From Paraphysomonas bandaiensis (Eukaryota > Chrysophyceae): DNA of 64,000 nucleotides. Below, piece by piece: positions 46,400 through 58,347 of the stretch (the first letter of the stretch is position 1; each line of letters begins with the position of its first letter). The position numbers and the translations under genes were made by a program. The stretch is from contig CBFFRP010000292.1 in assembly GCA_965644295.1 (NCBI GenBank), positions 1-64,000 of the forward strand. The letters are read 5' to 3'. Under the pieces are notes generated by a model. That model saw nothing but the letters and a program-made list of their open reading frames with translations. It ran no database searches and was not told where the DNA came from.

Positions 46400-49300
46400 A
46401 TGCCGGACATCTCAACAATCGAGAGAATGGTGGATGGCATCAGCGATGTGATGCACCAGAGAGGTACAGTGTTCAGGTGTCCCGTGCGGCTCATCTTATG
46501 TGTATGTCTATGTGTCACATAGGATTAGCGCGTCAGTACTCGGAATCATGCGGTGAAAGGTGCTGGACGTTATGATGGTCTCTATGTATTCTGACTGTAT
46601 ATTTTATAGTCTGGAGAAGTTGAAAGAAGAGACGAGGCTTTACATTGTGAAACTAGTTAATGAGAGCTCAGACAGCCAAACGCTTGAGCGGGCTCATGAC
46701 GTCATGCAAAAGATTTCTAGACTTCAAATGTCGTATCAGTCTAATGTAGCTCCTCCTGAACTCGAAAGGAGGTTATCAGTAGAAAAAGAAGGCGCCAAGG
46801 ACATGTATATTGAGCAAGTTTCACAAGACAGTGAATGTCCTATGGAGGTGGACGAAGATATTTCACAAGTTTCTACTACTTCTACTTATTCTTGGGGAAG
46901 AAGTGATCTAGGTGCACTTCTTCACTCAGACCTTTCTCCGCATCAGGATATTAAACCTGTCGACTTTGTGAGCCGACGAGATGTGTTGCAAGTATCATCT
47001 AACTTCGGACACACCGCAGTTGTAACCACAACCGGAGAGCTCTATTTATGTGGGTAAGTATTGGTGTGCTATTTAAAACTATTGTGAAACTTTGTTATGG
47101 TTTATGCAGGAGTAACGAGGAGGGTCAAGTAACAGGCTCCCCATCGACATCTGATTCTGACGGCGTGATAGCCCGTCCGCGGCAGATGGAGTACTTCCTT
47201 AACCACCGCATTTGCGCAGTTGCATGTGGGTCTTATCACACAATATGTGTGAATTCAGCCGGAGTTGCGTTTGCATTTGGAAGTAATGAGTTTGGGCAGC
47301 TAGGACATGGATCAGTTGGTAGAGTTGGGGTGCAGGGTCCCAGGCCGGTGGAGGGCTTATCTTCAAAAGTAATCACCACTGTCGCTTGTGGAGATCTATT
47401 TTCCCTTTTTCTTGCGGCTTCCGGAGAAGTATTCTCATGTGGGGAGAATGAATGTATCGGTCATGCAGAGGGAAGTCCAAAGAAGTCATCCTCCACTGCA
47501 AGGGCGGAGAGAGTGGAAGGCCTACTGGGAGGAAGTTTTGTTGTATCCATAGCTGCTGGATCTCGACACAGCATGGCACTAACTGCCACAGGGGAAATAT
47601 ATGGGTGGGGGAACAATAAACACGGAGAGTTGGGAGTATCTTCTGCAGATGGTGAGGATTTCGGGCACCTTTACACGCCCAACATGATACCTCTGCCTTT
47701 TGGATGCGGTGCTGTAGCTGGGATGAGTGCAGGAGAGAGACATTCTCTCCTGTGGACAGACACCGGTGTTCTGTTGGGGTGTGGGTCGAACAAGCACAGC
47801 CAGTTAGGTTGTAATACTGCACTTTGTCTTCCAGCTGTAGAAAACGTAGGCCTCGGGATGTTCGTCAAGCACGCTGCCTGTGGAAGCAACCACTCTGTCG
47901 TACTTTGTATCGAAAGCATGAATCAGTCCTCGCACACTACAGTAATTACCTTCGGTCAAAACAATTTCCGGCAATGTGGTGTGGACGAATCACAGCATCC
48001 GATTTGCCGTTCTCCCGTAACAGTCACTTGTCTCACTCGAACTGGTGTCGTAGTAGTGGCGGCAGGTGGATGTCAGTCTTTTGCAGTTGCAGTTCCGGGT
48101 GGAACCAGTGAGGATGCAACAGATTTGCTGGTGCGGCAGTTTTCCACTGTGTCCAGTCGGGCACCTAAGCCCATTGACGTCCCATCTCTGCTTCACGTGG
48201 TTTCTCAGGGTGGAGATATAATGGCCTCAGTAGCTCCAGTCTTCTCCTCAGCTTCTCTTTTAGGAGCCAGTTTCTTACACACCACGATGCCACTTTCGCT
48301 AGATATTTTGGGATTGGAAAACAGTTATAATGCTCTTATTAAAACGGGAGGTACAGGTGTATCCTCAAAACTTTTGTCATCACTTGAGGCCTGTCTAGCA
48401 GATCTAGAAGTGGTGATGTCGCACGAATCTGGTGGATCAGTTGACTCCGATTGTAGTGGTGGTAGTACATGTGGAGCAGTGGGGGTTGCTCGGGCGCTGC
48501 TTATGATCCTTCAGTGTCCATTACTGGGGTCTGTGTCCACTGGGTCCAAGGCAATTGAACTTGTATCCAAGCTTTGTATTCTCATTAGTCGGCTATCTAA
48601 AAGCAACAAGGAGCTACTAGTTGAGGCTACTCGCGCGTATCCCGCTCATATATTCCGCTCCCGTTTATTAGCCCCATTACAGGATCACCTCACCCACCAC
48701 TTGTCGATAGACTTCGGTAGGGGACGGGCGGTGCCAGCCATATGTGCTGTTCTAAAAGTACTTCACGATGGTAACGAAAGAGGAACTAGAGTTGTTCCAT
48801 ATGAAGCTTTCTACAATGATGGCGTGAATAAGAATATTCCCCCACATGCTATGATAAACGACTATCATGAGTGGAAGGCCTTTCTTAGAGAATCCTCCAA
48901 GGGCGGTACGTCGACACGAGCAGCAGTATCGAACCGGTTTTTCTTCAGTGCCCACAGTTTCCTTATATCCGTTTCAGTAAAGCGCTCATTGCTGCTGATG
49001 GAGTCTGCTTTACAGCAACAGAATGCTCAACATCACTCCATAGCAATGGGAATAATGGGTGGAGGTGTTATCATGCCATATCTGACCCTGCTGGTAGACC
49101 GGTCTAACCTTCTTCAGTCCGCTATGACTCATATCGAGAATGTGTCGGATTATGATCTAAAGAAGCCACTAAAGGTAAGAATCTGTACCCCTTCTGTACT
49201 CTTGCAATATTTTACATTTTCATGCGTAACATAATTTCTCTATCTCGAAACGGGCAGGTGGTATTCATGAACGAGGAGGGCCTAGATGAGGGTGGCGTAC

Positions 49301-50332
49301 GGAAGGAATTTTTTCAACTTTTACTACGAGAGCTATTGGATCCGCGATTCGGTTTGTTCGTTCCAGTCTGTCAGGATCGTTTTTCCTGGATTAACAAAGC
49401 TTGTACTTGGAGTGATACCGAGTTCTCGCTTGTTGGTGTTATTGTTGCTCTTGCGGTTTATAATGACATTATTCTCGATCTACACATGCCACGAGTTATT
49501 TTCAAAAAGATTCTACATCGCTGTATGGAATCCGGAACAGCCACCAATGAATTGAAAGTTTCTCTCGATGACATTGCGGATTTAGATCCAGAGTTATATC
49601 GTGGGTTTAAGCAGCTATTGGATTATTCTCCCCCAGAGGACGTGGAGGGCATATTCTGTAGGTCTTTTGAAGTCACTTGGGAAGAGTTTGGAGTAACTAG
49701 GTGAGTTAATAGTTATCTTTTGTGCTTTGATTTTGACCGATATATGATAATGCTGTGCGTTTCGCTACAGACGAGTTGAGCTCATACCAAACGGGTCGAA
49801 TGTGGCAGTAAATGGTGCAAACAGACAACTATATGTTGAGAAATACCTCAAGTGGCTTCTGGTGGATAGTATTGCAGCTCAGTTTGACAGTTTTTACAGA
49901 GGGTTTACTCGTGTAATTCCACCGTCATCAATGTTTCTTTTCCGACCTGAGGAGTTGGAGCTACTAGTGTGTGGGGTGCCGCATCTGGACTTTTCAGAGT
50001 TGGAGAGCACTGCGGAATATGAAGGAGGTGGTACACAGAGCTGGAATAAAGACCACCCTACGATTAGAAACTTTTGGGAGGTAGTACACAATTTTTCACT
50101 GGAGCAGAAGCAAAAGTTCTTAATGTTCACCACGGGATCTGCCCGAGCTCCACTTGGAGGACTTGCTGCTCTAAAACTTAGAGTTCAGAGAATGGGGCCT
50201 GACTCAAAAATGCTTCCTACAGCTCACACATGTTTTAACACACTTCTTCTTCCAGACTATGACACTAAAGAAAATTTACGAGAAAAACTTTTACTTGCAA
50301 TGTATGAGACGGAAGGATTTGGGCTTAAGTGA
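46400..50332 (+). CDS. RCC1-repeat HECT E3 ubiquitin ligase (HERC-like)
   Basis: Six exons (46400-46463, 46523-46559, 46610-47053, 47110-49174, 49258-49700, 49771-50332) give 1204 aa. The N-terminus is helical and acidic. RCC1-type repeats follow at about 160-500 (HTAVVTTTGELYLCGSNEEG, CGSYHTICVNSAGVAFAFGS, SRHSMALTATGEIYGWGNNK, ERHSLLWTDTGVLLGCGSNK), expected to form a beta propeller. The middle linker is helical. The HECT domain starts near 840 (LKVVFMNEEGLDEGGVRKEF) and ends with the catalytic Cys in LPTAHTCFNTLLLPDY (about residue 1172). The C-terminal GFGLK has the usual hydrophobic ending. HECT ligases accept ubiquitin on this Cys before passing it to substrate. Domain order equals small HERC proteins (HERC3/4). 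The first two tiny exons rest on frame continuity. Confidence 0.93.
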
Positions 50333-50750
50333 AGGCTACTGGAGTGTAGTTTTGAGCACTTGAACGCACCTTCTCGTAATGTTTATCCTGATGATTGACA
50401 ACATATGTGTTTCAGCTTGATGAATGTAACATATTATATCAGTAGTGCCGTTACAGCACGATAACAGTTAGTAAAAGCCTTAATAGTGTGTTTCTATTCC
50501 ACTATTTTGAGTGTTAGTCGCCGTAATATAATATAAAATATTGTCGTAATTGTTATCATAGTACTGTATGGCACATAGATACAAGGAGTAAATAGTAATT
50601 ATAACTTCACGTAATATTACTGATACGCCACAGCATATCCACGTAATATTATTCAGAAATTGTCACAAATATATATATCATAATCGACGAATAAATATGC
50701 AACTATAGATTCATGAAACTCTATGTCCTTGTAGGAATTGACATGTGTTG
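50333..50750. other. Non-coding stretch
   Basis: AT-rich spacer between the HECT gene and the palindrome; no gene seen. Confidence 0.5.
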
Positions 50751-52655
50751 AAAGTCTTATTATTTAGCAATAGGCGTTAAAAACCTGCACCAATGTAGTG
50801 GCTAATTGAATGCTAGACATACTATTTAGACATCTACCCGTAACTAATCAGTACAAATTCTATTATCCTACTATTTAGCGCTACAGAAGCTGCTTGTGCG
50901 TCGCCACAAGCACCAAGGTGCGACCACTTCCGGTCTTAATGTTGATTGTGAGTTTCGCCATGATCGTGTGTCCTAGGACTCACTGGCGCGTGTTATCAGG
51001 GGGTCTCCCCTTGGGATGAGATTCCACCAGGCTCTGAGGTACAGGGTTCTGTATTAAGGTTCTGAGTGTACCGAGTGCAAGATGGGTGTGCTGAGAGGTG
51101 GGTGGTGAGGTGGAATGTGGCGTTGTCTCAGTGCACCGTTTGGGCGCCAGGCATAGGTGGAGTGGTTGCCGAAGACGGCATCGTTGTCTAGGGCCTGAAG
51201 GTTTCATGCGGGCCGGTGATATGTTCTTGTGTGTATGAGTGGTGGGGTTCGTGTGTACGGTGGACGATGGTCCAGTCTCGGGTCGTCTGCGGACCACTAG
51301 TAATCGTAGCACCCTTGTGCGTTTCCATTGCTGTCTACGTGTTTGACGCGGTCGCGTGAGTAGCCTAGGGGGTACCTTTTTAAGGGAAATGTATCGTCAC
51401 TCAAGCACATGTGTCTAGACTGCACAAATGACACCATCACTCAGATATGCGAGACGGCATTTCACAGCCACAAAAACGTGCTTCAAGAGATACTGAGAAA
51501 TCAGGACCTACCCCACTAGACCACCACAATACGCTACAGCGGCTTTCCAGAAGGGCCTGGAACCCCTCCTTCCCACAGGTGGAGAGATTCTGGACAGGCA
51601 CCACCACCACTGCACAACTTGAGACGGGTTTTAGAGATCACATCCATGGGTCCCTGACACCTCTAGGTCTGCGCAACCTTGAATGCAGCAAAAAGCAGGA
51701 GAAGCAGGCTGATGACCGCTGATTCAAGGTTGCGCAGACCTAGAGGTGTCAGGGACCCATGGATGTGATCTCTAAAACCCGTCTCAAGTTGTGCAGTGGT
51801 GGTGGTGCCTGTCCAGAATCTCTCCACCTGTGGGAAGGAGGGGTTCCAGGCCCTTCTGGAAAGCCGCTGTAGCGTATTGTGGTGGTCTAGTGGGGTAGGT
51901 CCTGATTTCTCAGTATCTCTTGAAGCACGTTTTTGTGGCTGTGAAATGCCGTCTCGCGTATCTGAGTGATGGTGTCATTTGTGCAGTCTAGACACATGTG
52001 CTTGAGTGACGATACATTTCCCTTAAAAAGGTACCCCCTAGGCTACTCACGCGACCGCGTCAAACACGTAGACAGCAATGGAAACGCACAAGGGTGCTAC
52101 GATTACTAGTGGTCCGCAGACGACCCGAGACTGGACCATCGTCCACCGTACACACGAACCCCACCACTCATACACACAAGAACATATCACCGGCCCGCAT
52201 GAAACCTTCAGGCCCTAGACAACGATGCCGTCTTCGGCAACCACTCCACCTATGCCTGGCGCCCAAACGGTGCACTGAGACAACGCCACATTCCACCTCA
52301 CCACCCACCTCTCAGCACACCCATCTTGCACTCGGTACACTCAGAACCTTAATACAGAACCCTGTACCTCAGAGCCTGGTGGAATCTCATCCCAAGGGGA
52401 GACCCCCTGATAACACGCGCCAGTGAGTCCTAGGACACACGATCATGGCGAAACTCACAATCAACATTAAGACCGGAAGTGGTCGCACCTTGGTGCTTGT
52501 GGCGACGCACAAGCAGCTTCTGTAGTGCTAAATAGTAGGATAATAGAATTTGTACTGATTAGTTACGGGTAGATGTCTAAATAGTATGTCTAGCATTCAA
52601 TTAGCCACTACATTGGTGCAGGTTTTTAACGCCTATTGCTAAATAATAAGACTTT
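50751..52655. mobile_element. Giant near-perfect palindrome, foldback-type element
   Basis: Left arm 50751-51683 and right arm 51723-52655 are reverse complements, 933 bp each, around a 39-bp loop. Paired positions sum to 103406 at the outer ends, over the shared open frame and at the loop, so there is no net indel. I found two mismatches (50880/52526 and one near 51446). The outer about 200 bp of each arm is the R1 repeat, so R1 forms the termini. The inner part is visibly richer in G+C than its surroundings. Identical 110-aa frames appear at 50980-51312 (minus) and 52094-52426 (plus), Pro/Thr/Arg-rich with no known family. Foldback transposons have this structure; an assembly artefact is the main alternative. 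Confidence 0.85.
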
Positions 52656-52682
52656 TACTACTAATATATCGCCGACTTCGAT

Positions 52683-52785
52683 CTTGGATCATGAGCTTTG
52701 CTGCATCAAAAAGCGGGAAAAGCAGACTGATAACCGCTGCTTTAAGATTGCGCAGACCTTGAGGTGTCAGGGACGCATGGTTAGG
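52683..52785 (+). repeat. Diverged extra copy of the palindrome core
   Basis: This segment reads like the loop and start of the right arm: TGCTGCATCAAAAAGCGGGA, then GCAGACTGATAACCGCTG, then GCGCAGACCTTGAGGTGTCA. The palindrome has AATGCAGCAAAAAGCAGGAG, GCAGGCTGATGACCGCTG and GCGCAGACCTAGAGGTGTCA. It is about 80-85% similar by eye, so it is an older copy. Confidence 0.75.
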
Positions 52786-53190
52786 AATCGACATGTCTGT
52801 ACAAACACCCTACACTATAATTCACTATGAATATGTGTGGTATAATCAATTAATTGACGCAGGTTGTAGTCAGTTATAATTGCAATTACTACTTGCTGTC
52901 TCAATTTCAATTATCGCAAATTCAATAATTGACAATTAATTGATACGCAGCCCTGATACACATAGCTTGGAGCGTAAGAGTATTACCCAACTTCGAGTAG
53001 ACAACACAACCAGCCGAGGCGACAGTCCATAAGGTAAAGGAAGTAAGTAACAAGTGACAGGATATGATACATATCAATATTACTGGTATAATACAAATTA
53101 CTTAAATATTCATTATGACACCATCAATACCGTCTGCATTTCTTTACTTTGCTTAAGTACATGTCATGCGATACAGGTGTTAACTCTAGA
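52786..53190. other. Spacer with a solo hAT-type terminus
   Basis: Contains AATTAATTGATACGCAGCCC ending at 52955, matching the right terminal repeat of the hAT element at 39660. No partner terminus was found. No gene seen. Confidence 0.5.
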
Positions 53191-54682
53191 CTAATCGCTG
53201 GTGTAGCTGGATATATCTTCATCAGTTTCCTTCCTTGCACTCCTCTCCTCTTCTTCGGCTACTCTTAGCTCCGCCTCCAGCTGAGCTACCTCGTTTTGAA
53301 GGTCGCCGATCTGTATCATACGCTGTTTTCGCTCTGCAGCAATCTGTTTCCGGAGCTTGTCTGTCATTCCTGCCTGCAGAAATCATTTCACATGAGCCGT
53401 GCATATACGCATTCCAACTGACTGACCGTTCTTCCACATTCAACTGTAGTCCTAAGAGTACTATTGTCTCGTATTAGTACCTCACGCTCCAAGTTAGTAA
53501 CTTTAATCATAGAAAGTCTTGAGTCCACCTCCTTGCGCCACTCTTCTCGACTATGAAGAGAAAAGCTGGATATCAATACGAGTTTATATCCATGTCACTA
53601 TTTACGTACCCCTTATCTTCTTGAACCGAAGTATCGAATGACAAGCCTAAAAGAGAGGCAGTGGATGCACGACGTTTAAACTCGAGCTTCTGGTAGTGTG
53701 CTAGTTCTTCTTCCTTCTTAGCTACGCGCTGCTGAAGCTGACTGAGCTTCCTTGCGAGCTCTCCAGGGGTAGGTAAGTTCAAAAGAGCAGTCCCGCCCCC
53801 CTTATCTTTTGGTCCTGTGTCTGCGACCAACGCAGTGCGAACATCTTGAGCGACGCTTCCCCTACGCCCAGCAGACGTAACGCCGCTCATGAATTGGGCG
53901 CGTTTGCAGTCCTCCATGGCAGAGAGCATTTTGTCTTCCATCCCCAGAAGCATACTTGCCATGTCTTCCATCTGTTGCATACACTCTGAACTCATAGCCT
54001 CCAAGAGACGCAACTCCTGCTGGCAAGCCTTAATTATTGCTTTGTCTACATGATCTAAAAGCTCAGGTACAGTACTCTCTGGAAGTTGATGACGAGATGC
54101 AAAGTCTGTCACAAGATCCATGGCATCACACATTGAGTCTACAATGAGTTTATTACTGTCGGACATCGCCACCCGTATATCGTCCGTGCCCATCATGGAT
54201 ACTTTCAAGCCATCCCTGTCCAAGTCCACTTCTAGTGCCTTCGATTGTGGATCAACTAGCTCACCGAAAACCTCAAATGGGGGCATTTCCTCCGAAAACA
54301 CAGACTCTTTTGCATCTCTTTTGTTTCCAAGTTTGGATGTTTCTGACTCGGAAGCTTCTGTGCGCTGAATAAAGTCCAAAAACTCTGGCCAGTCAATAGT
54401 CGTGTCTGCACCCTGATATCCAAGCTCATCTGCCTGTTTCTGAGTGAATATTCCTATCAGCTCTGGAGTCTTGAGCACTGTCACCATTAGCTGTCTCCGA
54501 TCAACACGACTTTCTCCTTCAGGGAGCAAAGAGTTAAATATCTTTTGCAATTCAATCCTCTGCAAAATATTGTCAAACAACTACAGTCTAACAGTGTTTT
54601 GCACCTTTGCCAGTTTAGGAGCGGCCACATTCATGACACTGCCTCTGCGCTGTGCCACACTGGCTCGGCGATTTTTCCCCAT
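53191..54682 (-). CDS. EF-hand-like / coiled-coil protein
   Basis: Four exons (54605-54682, 53610-54559, 53427-53550, 53191-53373) give 444 aa. The N-terminus is basic (MGKNRRASVAQRRGSVMNVA). A helical region about 27-90 (KIFNSLLPEGESRVDRRQLM, ADTTIDWPEFLDFIQRTE) resembles a degenerate EF-hand pair; the second loop keeps a WPEFLDF exit helix. The middle (VSMMGTDDIRVAMSDSNKLI ... LRLLEAMSSECMQQMEDMAS) is helical, and the C-terminus is coiled coil (GELARKLSQLQQRVAKKEEE, KLRKQIAAERKQRMIQIGDL). No orthologue is recognised; such architecture is common in centriolar and flagellar proteins. All introns (45-55 bp) keep frame. Confidence 0.75.
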
Positions 54683-55506
54683 TATGTAATGCACGAGATA
54701 TTAGTTATGTACTAAATGATATGAGCTATCCCGAGAGTAAACAAATGTCGATGTCGTTATGTTATATGACTGCTGCGGTGAGTGAATCAAATCAAATCAA
54801 TACAATTAAATTGAATAACTTACATACAATAAATGCAATATATGAATAGTGGAAACAAGCAACCCAAAGTGCTACTTAACCGATGCCCCCACGACACTTG
54901 ATCTCGTCTAGATATGTGTCGAGAAATAATGCACTCCAACCGACATACCTGCAGAGGTAACACACATCTAGATACACACAGCTACACAGACCTACTGTGC
55001 ACCATACCGCACCATATACACCCATATACTGCGCATACACTCATGAATACATACAACACTGTGCTGCTGTATCGCCAAAAAAACGCTGATTTCAAAAATA
55101 CTGTAGTGCAGGAATACGGAGCCGTAGTAGAAAATCTTAGAAAGAATTTTATTTACGTGGACTGAAGAAGAAGAAGACGAAGTCCATCTGCACGTCTGCA
55201 GTAGGAATTCTGACGGAGGAGGTATTCCGTATTCTACGTCAGCAATATAGTGTGTATACGGAATTGCTGCATGGGTGGAGGGGAAGGGGATGCCCTACTA
55301 TGCCTCAGATACGATACAAGTACGTCAGAGATGCGGATGCGTAGCGAGGTAAAGTGAAGTGCAGCCGCACATGTGTACGCATGTGAGTGCGCAGATGTGC
55401 CATGGTCTCATTACTGGGCCTCACAATACAATACTCGAAGCCCCCATACACAACAGCAATAACATCGACGACACAAATCGATAGTGATCTCTGGCGTTAA
55501 ACGAGT
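54683..55506. other. Divergent intergenic region
   Basis: Holds the promoters of two divergent genes. No further gene seen. GGAGGTATTCCGTATT near 55218 recurs at 63524. Confidence 0.45.
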
Positions 55507-56142
55507 ATGAGTTTCCCGTCTTTTAAACGAAAGACTTTAAAGGGAACAGACTCGAAGAAGAAGAAGAAGTCTCTGCATGTTCACTTCTCTGATAACTGTG
55601 AAGTGGTTCTGATACCTATGCGCAGTGAGTACATAGAGGAGGGACCGTCACTGTGGTGGAATAGAGATGACGTGCATCGATTTAAGCATAATTTTCGAAT
55701 GGAGAAACGAAAAGTGAAACAAGAGCTCGCAGTGCAGTCGTTACAGTTCTCGTGGATACTTCTAGTCACTAATAGTCACAGAAGAAAGTCATTCATGGCC
55801 GATAAGTTGTCAAAGATTGCGCCTACAAACACGACTTTCAAAGCCTGTCTTTTTCGGGACCTAGAAACTGTGCTCATGCATCTTCCAGAGTCCTTCACTG
55901 CAGTGATAATCGATAGTTCATGCAGTGATATCGACGACGGTTCCAGCCCTCATTCTTACAGAAATGCCGCGAAGCTCGCACGTGCGTTGTGTACTTCGAA
56001 GACATCAGTCACCGTGTTTGTTGATTGTGACAAGAACACTGCTCCAGCGCACATCACATCCAGAGATCACGTTAATAATGTTAACGGTGCTCATACTGGG
56101 AGGTGTGTATTAAATCGAAGTTCTGTAGTCTCAAACTTTTAA
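55507..56142 (+). CDS. Small basic protein with VHFSD...IP...SLWW motif
   Basis: Single-exon 211-aa protein starting MSFPSFKRKTLKGTDSKKKK. A stretch HVHFSDNCEVVLIPMRSEYI then EEGPSLWWNRDDVHRFKHNF matches a motif I know from many short protist, especially stramenopile, proteins (V-x-F ... IP ... LWW/LWY ... D/E). The V-x-F could be a PP1 docking site. The remainder (SLQFSWILLVTNSHRRKSFM ... TAVIIDSSCSDIDDG ... SVTVFVDCDKNTAPAHI) looks like an alpha/beta response-regulator-type fold, with hydrophobic strands ending in Asp, but lacks certain phospho-acceptor residues. Function unknown. An intron is not required. Confidence 0.65.
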   Translation: MSFPSFKRKTLKGTDSKKKKKSLHVHFSDNCEVVLIPMRSEYIEEGPSLWWNRDDVHRFKHNFRMEKRKVKQELAVQSLQFSWILLVTNSHRRKSFMADKLSKIAPTNTTFKACLFRDLETVLMHLPESFTAVIIDSSCSDIDDGSSPHSYRNAAKLARALCTSKTSVTVFVDCDKNTAPAHITSRDHVNNVNGAHTGRCVLNRSSVVSNF

Positions 56143-58347
56143 TTTGGGTTGGCATCGGATAGTCGAGGACGTGGTATATATTAACAGATTTTATTGTACA
56201 TAATTCTTTCAGTAGTCGAGCATGTTCAGTGTGTCGCAATTATAAATGCGTATTCCATACGTTCTTTATTTCTAAATTATATCGACCATATGTAATCTTT
56301 ATTATTGTAACTTAGCAGTAATAAATATGTTCTACATTGTTAGTATTAATGAATGGGAATGAAAAAGCAATAAACCGGAACGCTACTAGATAGCAATACT
56401 GACTCCGATTACAATTAATGAGGGGGTTGCATACTTTCTCGCACAACTAGTACATGTCAACTGTGCTGAACAGGCGCTCATGTGTACTAGAAGTACAGAC
56501 TACTTGACTCGTGTACCAGTACTAAGTATATCAGTTTCTAATTTCTTATTTTTGTTGGGTTTCACGAACCTTCAGCTTCAAAGATCCCACCTAGAATATT
56601 TCGGTCTTTGCAGTCATTTTACGAAACTCTGAGAAAATACTATTTGACAAACCACATTGCTTATTCATAAGTATTTCTTGCGTTATCTGAAGGTTGAAAA
56701 GTGAGAGCAGAGGTGCAGACGTGCAGACAGCATAATATACTTTGCTCACTATATATATATGTGTAGTGTCCCCATTTCATAGTTTGATGTGGTTTGTGTT
56801 GTGATTAAATCCAGATAACTTGCGTGCGTGATTGCTGTAGCATGAAATATATTTAGATGCCAGACTAATCTACAATGAGTTGGTTGATGACCAATGGTAA
56901 GAAAATATGATGATCCTCTACCTCTGCGAATGATCCTCCACCTAATAGTAATGTGCCCCCAACGTGCCGCGTCGTCTCCGAGCATATAGGTACTAACACT
57001 ACTTACACTAAGTAGTGTTGGTGTTATTGCATGTCGTAGTAAAGATAGCTATATGCGTATGCAATGTATCCAAAATTAGGCTATTCGGCTGGAGCGTTTG
57101 CAATCTAAAGAGAGCCAAACGCAGCTATATAATATTACAAAACAAAAGTAGCAGGGGGCAACTTGTAATGCAATAAATACGTCTAATAACAAATATTATT
57201 GCGACTTTTTTCTTTAACCTCTCGGATACAAATTACAGTAGTACAAAAATAATTCAATACTTAGATATGAAACTTGGTGAAAAAACTTTACCAGGTTTTG
57301 GTATTACCTCGACTGCATTCTTATTTGCCATTCAAGATAAATATAGATATTAAAAATTTCAGTACGAGTTGTAGTTGTTTCTATACATCATAATAAATTA
57401 TAAACTAATTTCACGAAAACATATGCATGTATTGCTACTAACCAGTGGAACAATAATCGATATTGCAACAATACGATATCGTATATCGTATACTGCTCCT
57501 AGCTTCTAGCCCTGATAAGATGTAATGTAGAAAAGACACTAAATTATTAATGTAGCATATTTTTACATTTATTAATTTCGACAACATAACAATTCGTACT
57601 AAACACCTCAAGATTCATTGAAGTAATGTTGAATTCAAGTAATGTTGTCGAATATTGTCAATAAATTGAAAAACCAATTAATTGTTACGCAAGCCTGTCG
57701 AGAATAGCGACTGCAAGCTACAATCAAGATACCTAAACATTGTTGCTTCGTAGTCACAATGCATACTTGGACGGTTCAGGAAACAGACACCATCGCATCA
57801 TCTCGACCTTCCATAACACTGCAAGTTCATAAAAACGTGTTTTGTTCAAATTACTTTATTCTTTATTGTAGTGTTGCCAGTTCAGCATATACTGCACGTC
57901 AGGGAGTAATAAAATATAGAAAGTCGTATACGTATAATGTGCTACTTATAAATATCATACTCTAATAAAAATCTCACCAATCTACTAAAGTGCCTCCATG
58001 CGCTGTTAGAAAATGTACATTGTTGTCATCAAGTATAGGTTGACAAGCTTTCCCAATAGCCATGACAGAGTCGTAAAACAATGGATAAAGGCATGTGTCG
58101 TGTTATATCCAGTTGCCGGTGAATCTGCAGGCAGGTCGCGGCAACTTGGACTTATTACGAACAATGCGTCGCACAAAAAGCAATTATCGCAGACATGATG
58201 CACTGCCGAGCTGTGCATTGTCAAGCATATCATTATTTTATAAACAATCATTACAAAGATATTACTACAATAAACCAAATTTCTAGTTCATACACGCAGC
58301 ACAAAAACACGCCGAGAAAATATGATGAAAAAACAAGAAAATGACAA
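56143..58347. other. Non-coding stretch with repeat debris
   Basis: About 2.2 kb of AT-rich DNA with no supportable gene. CAATTAATTGTTACGCAAGC at about 57676-57697 is another hAT-type terminus (last bases CTG), partner not found. Confidence 0.5.

Noticed and set aside
50980-52426. Two identical 110-aa frames as a duplicated gene
   Set aside because: They are the same DNA mirrored in the palindrome arms; composition and lack of family give no support for coding.
57481-57697. A second complete hAT element near 57.5-57.7 kb
   Set aside because: One terminus-like sequence is present, but no matching inverted partner or target duplication was found.
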